Assembly: GCA_030917145.1 (NCBI GenBank)
Contig: JAUPVJ010000070.1
Location: 1 to 14,322, forward strand
Length of the DNA stretch: 14,322 bases
Source of the DNA: Patescibacteria group bacterium
GTDB taxonomy: Bacteria > Patescibacteriota > Minisyncoccia > Phycocordibacterales > CAIRYW01
Direction of reading: 5' to 3'
Position 1 is the first letter of the stretch. The number at the start of each line of letters is the position of its first letter. Below the pieces are notes generated by a model that saw only the letters and a program-made list of their open reading frames with translations, was not told where the DNA came from and searched no databases. Positions 1-6,885 of the stretch are shown in pieces. The position numbers were made by a program, and so were the translations under genes.

Positions 1-31
1 AAACACTAAAAGAACTAATTATTACAAAAAA

Positions 32-1855
32 ATGTCACTTATTGGAAAATTTTTAGGAAAAGAAGAGCAACCAAAAGAATCACCGATTACAGCTATTTTA
101 CCTAGTGAAATATACAATGCTGGTGTCTTGGAGCTAAAAGACGTTATAGCTCCATCTGCTTTAAAAATCACACCTAGAGAATTAAACCTTGGAGACAAAA
201 TTGCTCGTACTTTTTTTGTAATTTCTTACCCTCGCTTTCTTACAGAAAGTTGGTTCGCTCCAATCATAAACCTAGACAAAATTTATGATATTTCTATATT
301 CATCCACCCAATCGACACGGCTCAAATTTTAAAACAATTTCAAAAAAAGGTAGCTGAAGTACAAAGCCAGATCGCAACAAGAGAAAGTAAAGGGCTTGTG
401 CGTGACCCAATGCTTGATACTGCGTACCAAGACCTAGAAAGCCTTCGTGATCAACTACAACAAGCACAGGAAAGACTTTTTGATGTAGGACTATACATTA
501 CTCTTTATGCTGACACCAACGAAGAATTAGACAAATTAGAGTCTGAAATAAAATCTATTTTAGAATCTCGACTTGTTTACCTGAAACCTTCTCTTTTCCA
601 ACAAGAACAAGGTTTCCGAAGTGTAATCCCACTACTAAACGATGAGCTTTCTGTACACTCAAAACTAAACTCTTCTCCACTTTCAAGTATTTTCCCATTT
701 ATTTCTTTTGACCTTACATCCGACAAGGGAATTCTTTATGGAGTAAACCGTCACAACTCTTCCCTTATTCTTTTTGATAGATTTTCTCTTGAAAACTACA
801 ACTCTGTAACTTTTGCAAAAGCCGGAGCAGGAAAAAGTTATTTTACAAAACTCGAAATTTTGCGAAGTCTAATGTTTGATGTAGATGTAATCGTAATTGA
901 CCCAGAAAAAGAATACGAGTACATGGCAGAAGCGACAGGAGGGAGGTATTTCAACATCTCTCTAACTTCTGAGCACCACATCAACCCTTTTGACCTTCCA
1001 GGAGCAAGAGAAGACGAATCAGGAGCAGATGTTTTGCGCTCTCACATCATCAACCTTGTAGGGCTTTTCCGAATCATGCTTGGAGGACTTACCCCAGAAG
1101 AAGATGCAATCATTGACCGAGCAATCACTGAAACCTACGCTTTAAAAGACATAACACCGGAGACAAACTTTACAACAGTTGATCCACCACTTCTTTCAGA
1201 CTTTGAGCTCGTGCTTGCTGGTATGGATGGGGGAGGATCTTTAGTACAAAGACTAGAGAAATACACAAAAGGAACTTGGTCTGGATTTATAAACAAACCC
1301 ACAAACGTAGATATCAATAAAAAATTCGTAGTGTTTTCACTTCGAGACATGGAAGACGAACTAAAGTCTGTTGCCATGTACATAGTAACTCACTACATCT
1401 GGAGTGCGGTACGACAAAAGTTAAAGAAAAGGCTCCTCGTAATCGATGAGGCATGGTGGATGATGAAGTCAGACGACACAGCCTCTTTCCTTCTTGGTCT
1501 TGCAAAAAGAGGACGAAAATACTACCTTGCACTTTCTACAATCACTCAAGACGTGGAAGACTTTTTGAAAAGCCAGTACGGACTTCCTATCATCACAAAC
1601 TCATCTATTCAAGTACTCCTTAAACAATCTCCTTCAGCAATTGATAGTGTGCAGAGAACTTTTAACCTCACAGATGAAGAAAAATACCTTCTATTAGAGT
1701 CTGATGTAGGAGAGGGGATCTTTTTCGCAGGACTTAAACACGTAGCAATCAAAGTTATCGCTTCTTACACAGAAGATCAAATCATCACTTCTGACCCAGC
1801 TCAGGTTTTAGCAATGAAAGAGCAAAAAAGAAGGGAGGGGGGTGCCGGAATATAA
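32..1855 (+). CDS. VirB4-family type IV secretion ATPase
   Basis: This 607-residue protein is a VirB4/TraC-type ATPase, which energises assembly or substrate transfer of a type IV secretion or pilus-like system at the inner face of the membrane. Visible motifs are a P-loop KAGAGKSY (residues 263-270), the following VIVIDPEKEYEYM segment (287-299, a motif usual in VirB4 proteins), Walker B LLVIDEAW (468-475) and a TITQDVEDFL stretch (503-512). The N-terminal third (about 1-240) holds a coiled-coil-prone Gln/Glu-rich segment at 100-150. It is shorter than proteobacterial VirB4 (around 800 residues), as is common for the CPR versions. The ATG at 32 gives MSLIGKF; no strong Shine-Dalgarno precedes it. 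Only 31 bases lie upstream, so the gene before it is unknown. It ends in TAA directly followed by the ATG of the next gene. The family call is firm; the substrate (DNA, protein or pilin) cannot be told. Confidence 0.9.
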   Translation: MSLIGKFLGKEEQPKESPITAILPSEIYNAGVLELKDVIAPSALKITPRELNLGDKIARTFFVISYPRFLTESWFAPIINLDKIYDISIFIHPIDTAQILKQFQKKVAEVQSQIATRESKGLVRDPMLDTAYQDLESLRDQLQQAQERLFDVGLYITLYADTNEELDKLESEIKSILESRLVYLKPSLFQQEQGFRSVIPLLNDELSVHSKLNSSPLSSIFPFISFDLTSDKGILYGVNRHNSSLILFDRFSLENYNSVTFAKAGAGKSYFTKLEILRSLMFDVDVIVIDPEKEYEYMAEATGGRYFNISLTSEHHINPFDLPGAREDESGADVLRSHIINLVGLFRIMLGGLTPEEDAIIDRAITETYALKDITPETNFTTVDPPLLSDFELVLAGMDGGGSLVQRLEKYTKGTWSGFINKPTNVDINKKFVVFSLRDMEDELKSVAMYIVTHYIWSAVRQKLKKRLLVIDEAWWMMKSDDTASFLLGLAKRGRKYYLALSTITQDVEDFLKSQYGLPIITNSSIQVLLKQSPSAIDSVQRTFNLTDEEKYLLLESDVGEGIFFAGLKHVAIKVIASYTEDQIITSDPAQVLAMKEQKRREGGAGI

Positions 1856-2389
1856 ATGGTAGAAAACCAAAAAAATTCAAGTAAGGTTGGTGATTTAATA
1901 ACGGTTTTAGTACCCACAGCGATTGTTGCTGATGCTCTAAGTTTAATCCCTTTTGTTGGTAATATTGTTGGGCCAACCTTTTGGATATTTGCCTCATTAT
2001 ATCTTTGGGGGAAGGGTTTTGGTCTTATGAACTTAAAAAGGTTGGTTCCTGTAGTTATTTCAGTTATAGCTGAATTTTTCCCAGCAATCCAAGCATTTCC
2101 AAGCATCATTACAGCCGTCGTTGTAATAATAGTATCAATCAGAATAGAAGAAAAAACAGGGGTAAGTATATTAAAAAACCCCACAAAAGCTTTGAGTACT
2201 CAAGGTATTGGGAGTGAGGTCGGAAAAAATTTTAGAAACTTTATACCTAAAAACAGACGGCAAATAAACCAGAGACAAACAATCAATGCTCAAAACAAAA
2301 CAACAAACAAGAACGCTAGGATAGAACCTATCTTACAAAACAATGAATTGGCACAACAAGAACCAAGCAAGATAAAATCTCAAGAATAA
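1856..2389 (+). CDS. Small multi-spanning membrane protein of secretion cluster
   Basis: No named family is recognised for this 177-residue protein. Residues 14-97 hold about three to four hydrophobic segments, including LSLIPFVGNIVGPTFWIF (28-45) and a Val/Ile-rich helix around 83-96. The remaining roughly 75 residues are hydrophilic, Asn/Gln/Lys-rich and probably disordered. The start codon touches the VirB4 stop (TAAATG), and a purine-rich GGGAGGGG lies about 14-22 bases upstream inside VirB4, so translational coupling is likely. The position straight after the ATPase suggests a membrane partner of it, loosely where VirB3 or VirB6 proteins sit in classical systems, but no similarity to those is visible. 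A role in the apparatus is inferred from context only. Confidence 0.75.
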   Translation: MVENQKNSSKVGDLITVLVPTAIVADALSLIPFVGNIVGPTFWIFASLYLWGKGFGLMNLKRLVPVVISVIAEFFPAIQAFPSIITAVVVIIVSIRIEEKTGVSILKNPTKALSTQGIGSEVGKNFRNFIPKNRRQINQRQTINAQNKTTNKNARIEPILQNNELAQQEPSKIKSQE

Positions 2390-2393
2390 ATAA

Positions 2394-2431
2394 TTGAAAT
2401 TTAAATAAAAAATAATGTTATAATCATAGTT
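2394..2431 (+). promoter_or_regulatory. Promoter with -10 seven bases before an ATG
   Basis: A TTGAAA box (2394-2399) and a perfect TATAAT (2419-2424) are separated by 19 bp. The ATG of the next gene starts at 2432, so initiation at the usual distance from the -10 would fall on or next to the start codon, giving a leaderless or nearly leaderless mRNA. There is no Shine-Dalgarno in the gap, which agrees with this. It suggests that the Ig-like protein gene can be transcribed independently of the VirB4 pair. Confidence 0.55.
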
Positions 2432-3451
2432 ATGAAAATTTCATTTTTCTTGCTAACTATTTTTATATTTTTAGGAAGCTTTTTTGTAGTTAACGCCCAA
2501 TCTATTCCATCTGAAGTTTCAGGACTGGAAGAACAAGTTTATATAAAAACAACACCTCAAACACCAGGACCAAACGAAGACGTAGAAATACTCCTCGAAG
2601 CTTATGGTACTGATTTAAATAGGGCAAAAATTACATGGAAAGTAAATGGTGCTGTGGTAAAAAGCGGAGTTGGTGACAGAAAACTCTCTTTGAAATCTGG
2701 AAATTCAGGAAAACTTACCGTTGTAATCGCAACAATACAGCCAATTGAAGGTTTTGAGATTACAAAAAGAGTAGAAATTTTTCCAGGAGAAGTTGATCTT
2801 ATCTGGGAAACAGACACCTACACTCCTCCATTTTATAAAGGAAAATCATGGTTTACTTCGCAGTCAAACATCACCGTTTCAGCTATCCCAAACATCATAG
2901 AAGGTGGAGTAAGAGGGAGTACAGCAAACACTATTTATAAATGGTCAAAAAACAACACAGTGCTTGGTAGTGAAAGCGGTTTTGGAAAAAAAACTTTTAA
3001 ATTTAAAGACTCAATACTTTTAAACGATGAGATTATTGGAGTTGAGGCGGAAAGCGCTAGTGGTAAAAAAGCAAAAGCAGAAGTTGTCTTGTTTGAAAGA
3101 AATCCTCAGGCCGTACTTTATGAAGAAAACGCAAGTTTAGGTGTTCTTTTTAACAAAGCGATTGTAAATAATTACAACTTTGACTCTGAGGAAAAGAATA
3201 TTCTAGTTTACCCATATTTCTTTTCAACTGAATCAAAAGACGGCGCTTCAATGAAATATGTTTGGAGCCAAAACGATGAAGAAATATTCTTACCCCAAGA
3301 ACAATCAAACTTAATACTTAAAAACACAGAGGGTACCTCTGGAAAATCTAAAGTAAGTGTGCGGGTAAATAGCTTAGTAAATATTGTTCAGGAATCAAGA
3401 GTTGGGGCATTTTTTAATTTTTCATCACCAAAAAAGAATTTTGAGTTTTAA
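2432..3451 (+). CDS. Secreted protein with three Ig/PKD-like repeats
   Basis: This 339-residue protein has a clear signal peptide: Lys near the start, a hydrophobic core to about residue 20, and a likely cleavage VNA|QS after residue 22. The mature part contains three similar beta-rich units, each centred on a Trp: ITWKVNG (W69), YKWSKNN (W171) and YVWSQND (W278). Each Trp motif is followed by a Gly/Ser-rich turn and an alternating Leu/Lys strand. This is the pattern of bacterial Ig-like or PKD-like beta-sandwich domains. No lipobox, sortase motif or C-terminal membrane segment is present, so it is probably periplasmic or surface-associated by protein contact. It lies between the membrane/ATPase genes and the VirB2-like genes, so an extracytoplasmic structural or adhesive role in the same machine is inferred. 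The exact family is not recognised. The start follows an excellent -10 box and no other ATG is better placed. Confidence 0.8.
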   Translation: MKISFFLLTIFIFLGSFFVVNAQSIPSEVSGLEEQVYIKTTPQTPGPNEDVEILLEAYGTDLNRAKITWKVNGAVVKSGVGDRKLSLKSGNSGKLTVVIATIQPIEGFEITKRVEIFPGEVDLIWETDTYTPPFYKGKSWFTSQSNITVSAIPNIIEGGVRGSTANTIYKWSKNNTVLGSESGFGKKTFKFKDSILLNDEIIGVEAESASGKKAKAEVVLFERNPQAVLYEENASLGVLFNKAIVNNYNFDSEEKNILVYPYFFSTESKDGASMKYVWSQNDEEIFLPQEQSNLILKNTEGTSGKSKVSVRVNSLVNIVQESRVGAFFNFSSPKKNFEF

Positions 3452-3558
3452 TCCCGTTAGAAAAATTTTAGTAATTACAGATAATGATTTATGAAAGAAA
3501 AAACCAAATTAAAGATTATAAAAATAAAAAGCACATGTTTAATTTTTTCTAACGGGAT
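3451..3558. repeat. 15-bp inverted repeat flanking a start region
   Basis: The sequence ATCCCGTTAGAAAAA (3451-3465) recurs exactly in inverted form at 3544-3558, with 78 bp between. The left arm begins at the stop codon of the Ig-like protein gene. The right arm ends within the ATG at 3557, the signal-peptide start of the next gene. In RNA reading through from upstream the arms could pair and hide that start. The right arm ends in CGGGATGA, a string also found at the edge of the hairpin near 6858-6865, so the arms may belong to a dispersed element family. Confidence 0.7.
3457..3485 (+). promoter_or_regulatory. Possible promoter before VirB2-like/3D gene
   Basis: TTAGAA (3457-3462) and GATAAT (3480-3485) are spaced 17 bp apart, each a partial match to the sigma-70-type boxes. 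Initiation would fall at about 3491-3493, close to the upstream ATG at 3491 and downstream of the left arm of the inverted repeat. A transcript from here would therefore lack that arm. This is a pattern match only. Confidence 0.3.
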
Positions 3559-4492
3559 GAAAAAAAATCTTTTTCTTTCAATATTAACTAGTTTTTTAAC
3601 ACCTTTGCTTGTTTTTGCTGTTGATTATGTACCGCTGGCTCCCATCGAAGGTTACGTAACACAGGGTACCGTTGGCGCAGGGCTCGAAGCTTACATAGCA
3701 AATATGTATAGACTAGGTGTTGGGATTGCAACACTCTTAGCAGTACTCATGGTGATTTGGGGAGGAGTGGAGTACATGACAACCGATGCTTGGGGGCATA
3801 AAGAGGAAGGGAAGGAGAGAATTCAGTCTGCTTTGTTTGGTTTAATGCTTGCTTTGGGGTCATATGTGATCATTGCGACGATTGATAAGAGTATATTGGA
3901 TGTTGATTTTGATATTTTGAGTGCAGAAGATCGATTAAGTGTAGAGGATCAATTTAGTTTAAGCGTGCCAGGGCAAACTCGAGATGAATTTATGAAAGAT
4001 TCAAGACCACAAGGTGCTTGGGGTACATCATTACCTGATCCTGATTCAGACTTTTATACTGGGAACTCTTTCGTTTCAGATGGAATGAAAAACGTTAGAA
4101 GTACTTACTACTACGCTGGAGAAAAATATAGTGACAAATGGACCGACGCTGGAGAATCTTCAACCGGTATTCCTCTTAGGGCAGCCGACAACAACACCGT
4201 GGGAGTAGCAGCTGTAGATCCATCTCTGATCCCTTACGGAAGTGCAATAATTTTAAACACATCGGAAGGAAAAAGAGTATACATCGCTGGGGACACAGGG
4301 AGCGCTGTGGTATCTAGAAAAGCTTCTCAAGGAAAAGCTCCTGTGGTTGATTTTTACAGTAATAAACAAGTAGGAAATACATACCAAGATGTCCAGGTTG
4401 TCAGATATACAGGGGCAAAGTTTACATCTCTTTCTGATGCACAAAAATCAAAAGTCATTGCTGATATAAAATCTACACATTTAAGCAATTAA
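3557..4492 (+). CDS. VirB2-like membrane module fused to 3D lytic domain
   Basis: Counting from the ATG at 3557 (311 residues), the protein starts with a signal peptide (MKKNLFLSILTS..., cleavage near LVFA|VD). A VirB2/T4SS-pilin-like module follows with two membrane helices around TLLAVLMVIWGGVEYM and LFGLMLALGSYVIIATI, separated by a charged loop. Next come an acidic linker and a C-terminal 3D domain with the three diagnostic aspartates in AVDPSLIPYG, AGDTGSA and VVDFYS. That fold (double-psi barrel, as in MltA and resuscitation-factor-like proteins) is associated with lytic transglycosylase cleavage of peptidoglycan. I infer a membrane-anchored wall-opening subunit of the secretion machine. 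An in-frame ATG at 3491 would add 22 basic residues before the signal peptide; I prefer 3557 because the N-terminus then matches the paralogue, but a possible leaderless promoter would favour 3491. The stop is one base before the next ATG. Confidence 0.85.
   Translation: MKKNLFLSILTSFLTPLLVFAVDYVPLAPIEGYVTQGTVGAGLEAYIANMYRLGVGIATLLAVLMVIWGGVEYMTTDAWGHKEEGKERIQSALFGLMLALGSYVIIATIDKSILDVDFDILSAEDRLSVEDQFSLSVPGQTRDEFMKDSRPQGAWGTSLPDPDSDFYTGNSFVSDGMKNVRSTYYYAGEKYSDKWTDAGESSTGIPLRAADNNTVGVAAVDPSLIPYGSAIILNTSEGKRVYIAGDTGSAVVSRKASQGKAPVVDFYSNKQVGNTYQDVQVVRYTGAKFTSLSDAQKSKVIADIKSTHLSN
3692..3915 (+). repeat. Duplicated VirB2-like module, copy 1
   Basis: This 224-bp stretch is repeated at 4641-4864 with only five differences (3775, 3811, 3820, 3844 and 3856), all at third codon positions and all silent, so roughly 75 encoded residues are identical. 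The 66 bp just upstream differ at about 13 positions between the copies, and the sequence downstream is unrelated at the DNA level beyond a short linker. By hand count the tract has about 67 G and 25 C, whereas 220 bp downstream in the same gene has about equal G and C. Confidence 0.95.
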
Positions 4493-4493
4493 G

Positions 4494-5420
4494 ATGAAAA
4501 TAGTAAATAAAAAAAACATTATAATACTTTTTTCTTTGTTTTTTATTATGTTTTCGTTTGAAATAACAAGGGCTTATGTACCTCTCGCTCCCATCGAAGG
4601 TTACGTCACAGAAGGAACTGTTAGTGCAGGACTAGAAGCCTACATAGCAAATATGTATAGACTAGGTGTTGGGATTGCAACACTCTTAGCAGTACTCATG
4701 GTGATTTGGGGAGGAGTGGAGTATATGACAACCGATGCTTGGGGGCATAAAGAGGAAGGAAAGGAGAGGATTCAGTCTGCTTTGTTTGGTTTGATGCTTG
4801 CTTTAGGGTCATATGTGATCATTGCGACGATTGATAAGAGTATATTGGATGTTGATTTTGATATGTTAACTGCGAAGGAGAGACTGAGTGCCGAGGATCA
4901 GTTTACATTAAGTGTACCTAACGCAATCGATGATGTGCTTGATGATCCAAATTTTGAAGAAAGAGATTTATATGAATTAGAACAACCAAACAACGGTGGT
5001 ATTCCTGGTGAAAGCTCTGCGGGTTATAAAGTTGATATTCCAAGTGGTATTAATGTTGCTAGTAAAGGAAAACAAATAGACGTTGCAATAGCAAGTAGAC
5101 TTCAAGACCTACAAAACAATCTTTCTGCAAATGGAATTACCTGGGCAGTCACAGAGGCGTACCCACCATCAAGAGACCATAAAGCTGCTTGCCACCAAAC
5201 CGGTACTTGTATAGACGCTAATTTTAGAGGTGTAGAAAATTCAGTAGAAAATGTAAAAAAATTCATTTCTTCTGCACAAACTTCTGGTTTGAGAGCGGTA
5301 TATGAAGTGAAAACTAAAGCGGATTATGATCGTCTAATAGCAGGGGGAATTCCACCTTCTAGTGTTAAAAATTTAGGTAAATGGATTTCTGCACCTCATT
5401 TTTCTGTATATAGTAACTAA
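4494..5420 (+). CDS. VirB2-like membrane module fused to M15-like peptidase domain
   Basis: This 308-residue paralogue of the preceding gene has a signal peptide (cleavage near TRA|YVPL, residue 27) and the same two-helix VirB2-like module (49-123). An acidic, proline- and glycine-containing linker (about 125-185) leads to a different C-terminal domain. That domain shows CHQTGTCIDA (233-242), which fits the HxxGxxxD zinc signature of M15/VanY-like D,D-carboxypeptidases and L-Ala-D-Glu endopeptidases, and a closing APHFSVY with H302 as the third predicted zinc ligand. The acidic residue that normally lies three places before that His is Ser299 here, so activity is uncertain. C233 and C239 bracket the first zinc ligand and could form a disulfide. 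It starts one base after the upstream stop without a Shine-Dalgarno, suggesting translational coupling. The inferred role is a second wall-processing or wall-binding subunit of the same machine. Confidence 0.85.
   Translation: MKIVNKKNIIILFSLFFIMFSFEITRAYVPLAPIEGYVTEGTVSAGLEAYIANMYRLGVGIATLLAVLMVIWGGVEYMTTDAWGHKEEGKERIQSALFGLMLALGSYVIIATIDKSILDVDFDMLTAKERLSAEDQFTLSVPNAIDDVLDDPNFEERDLYELEQPNNGGIPGESSAGYKVDIPSGINVASKGKQIDVAIASRLQDLQNNLSANGITWAVTEAYPPSRDHKAACHQTGTCIDANFRGVENSVENVKKFISSAQTSGLRAVYEVKTKADYDRLIAGGIPPSSVKNLGKWISAPHFSVYSN
4641..4864 (+). repeat. Duplicated VirB2-like module, copy 2
   Basis: This is the second copy of the 224-bp module at 3692-3915, offset by 949 bp. It carries five silent third-position differences. 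Identity ends abruptly at 4865 and drops upstream of 4641, as expected for a conversion or recombination tract rather than simple whole-gene duplication. Confidence 0.95.
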
Positions 5421-5453
5421 CAAAAAAAAGGGAAGTGGTGGTAAAATAAAACA

Positions 5454-6812
5454 ATGTTAAGAAAGATTATTTTTGGGCTGATCATTTTAATTTTAATTCT
5501 TGGAGGAATTCTTTTTTTCCTTTTTAAATACCAAGAAAAAAGAAACCCAGAAGTTGTAAATCAACCATTTTCTGAGAGAGTTTCTGATATTTTTCCAGTC
5601 TTTAACAATGAAAAAAATAACGGTGATGTTTCAAGCACAACAGAAGAGGTAGGGGAGAGCATAGGAATAGACATAACAGTTTCCACCACAACAGAAAATG
5701 AAAGGGTAGTACCGAGACTGCGCCTTATATCTAAAGACCCTGTTTCTGGAGCAACAATTATAGAAACAACAGTTTCTTCCACAACTCCAGATGGAAAAAA
5801 GTTCAATCAAAAAGTTTATGTTGCTCGTTTCATGGATAGAGCAACAGGGCACGTATTTGACCTTGCGTACAACTCAAATTCAAAAAACAAAATTTCAAAC
5901 ACTACAATTCCAAAAATTCACGAAGCTCTTTTTTCAAGAGATGCAAAAACAATAATCACTAGATTTTTAAGTAGTGATAATGAGGTAATTAAAACTTACT
6001 CTATTGCTCTTACTGACAGAATACGAAATGCTTCCACAACTCCTGAGGAATTAATGTTAAAAGATGCAAAACTAACTCTTTTACCTACAAATATAAAGGA
6101 AGTTAGTCTTTCCCCAGACAAAACAAAAATAGCTTATTTAATAAACACAAACACAGGGTCAAAGGTTGTGGTTAGTAGCTTAGACGGTGTTACTTCTGCA
6201 ACCGTTTTTGAATCAGATCTAAAACAATGGCTTTTGTCTTGGCAGGAAACTGGAAGAATCACACTCTCTACGAAACCTTCTGGATTTTCCCCTGGATTTT
6301 CTTATTTATTAAATTCTGGCACCGGAGCGCTTTCAAAAATAATTGGAAATAAAACCGGACTCACAATACTTTCTTCTACAGATCTTTCTTACCATTTGCT
6401 TGGCACCGGAGGACAAAGACCTTTGCTTTCAATATTCAATCCAAAAGATCAAACTGAAACATCTCTGTCGCTTAGAACTTTTCCAGAAAAATGTACTTGG
6501 GGTAAAACCGACAAAGTTTCTATATTTTGTTTTGTTCCGTCAAACATAGAGAATTCAACATACCCAGAAGGGTGGTATCTTGGAGCAATTTCTTTTAGTG
6601 ACAACCTTTGGAACATAAGTGCTCCCACAGGACAGACAAACCTTATATCAAGCCCTGTGAGCGAAGCAGGGGCACAAATAGACGCTATAAACCCAATTCT
6701 CTCAAACGACGACAAGTACTTAATTTTCACAAACAAAAAAGACCTCAGTCTCTGGGCCATTTACTTAGGGGGAGAAAAAATAATAGAGGCGACTAGTACT
6801 CCAAGAATTTAG
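5454..6812 (+). CDS. Membrane-anchored protein with beta-propeller-like repeats
   Basis: This 452-residue protein has one N-terminal membrane helix (residues 4-25) after MLRK, most likely an uncleaved anchor with the rest outside the cytoplasm. A Ser/Thr-rich linker (about 55-115) precedes a beta-rich region. At least four TolB/WD40-style units are visible, of the form 'SxDxxxI...' followed by a second strand: FSRDAKTIITRF (160-171), LSPDKTKIAYLI (219-230), LSSTDLSYHLLG (306-317) and LSNDDKYLIFTN (416-427). C347 and C359 lie close enough to form a disulfide. A purine-rich stretch (AAGGGAAGTGG) lies about 13-25 bases before the ATG. It follows the VirB2-like fusions by 33 bp in the same direction, so it is probably a scaffold or interaction component of the same apparatus. 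No specific family name is justified. Confidence 0.8.
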   Translation: MLRKIIFGLIILILILGGILFFLFKYQEKRNPEVVNQPFSERVSDIFPVFNNEKNNGDVSSTTEEVGESIGIDITVSTTTENERVVPRLRLISKDPVSGATIIETTVSSTTPDGKKFNQKVYVARFMDRATGHVFDLAYNSNSKNKISNTTIPKIHEALFSRDAKTIITRFLSSDNEVIKTYSIALTDRIRNASTTPEELMLKDAKLTLLPTNIKEVSLSPDKTKIAYLINTNTGSKVVVSSLDGVTSATVFESDLKQWLLSWQETGRITLSTKPSGFSPGFSYLLNSGTGALSKIIGNKTGLTILSSTDLSYHLLGTGGQRPLLSIFNPKDQTETSLSLRTFPEKCTWGKTDKVSIFCFVPSNIENSTYPEGWYLGAISFSDNLWNISAPTGQTNLISSPVSEAGAQIDAINPILSNDDKYLIFTNKKDLSLWAIYLGGEKIIEATSTPRI

Positions 6813-6818
6813 GATCAG

Positions 6819-6862
6819 TCCCACAAAATTTCTAAAGCTTCGCTATAGAAATTCTTGCGGGA
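6819..6862. terminator. Imperfect long hairpin between convergent genes
   Basis: Bases 6819-6838 pair with 6842-6862, leaving a TTC triloop. The stem has one A-C mismatch, one bulged C (6854) and one A-A mismatch. On the minus strand the tip reads AGCGAAGCT, which contains GCGAAGC, known as an unusually stable mini-hairpin. There is no following T-run in either direction, so it may be an mRNA 3'-end stabiliser or a Rho-independent-like terminator of atypical form, serving the convergent 5454 gene and jag. Confidence 0.5.
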
Positions 6863-6885
6863 TGATTTTCGTAGTGCGAAAATCA
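6863..6885. terminator. Second perfect hairpin overlapping jag stop codon
   Basis: TGATTTTCG (6863-6871) is the exact inverse of CGAAAATCA (6877-6885), a 9-bp stem with a 5-base loop. It begins immediately after the first hairpin ends, and its right arm contains the TGA stop of jag. With the first hairpin it fills nearly the whole gap between the convergent genes. No T-run follows it, so terminator function is inferred from position only. Confidence 0.5.

Noticed and set aside
3692..4864. The repeated 224-bp tract as an insertion sequence or mobile element
   Set aside because: There is no transposase, no terminal inverted repeats and no target duplication, and the tract is in frame within two coding sequences.
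6449..6760. A 103-codon minus-strand frame inside the propeller-like gene
   Set aside because: It is fully antisense to a coherent plus-strand protein, with no start signal or recognisable motif.
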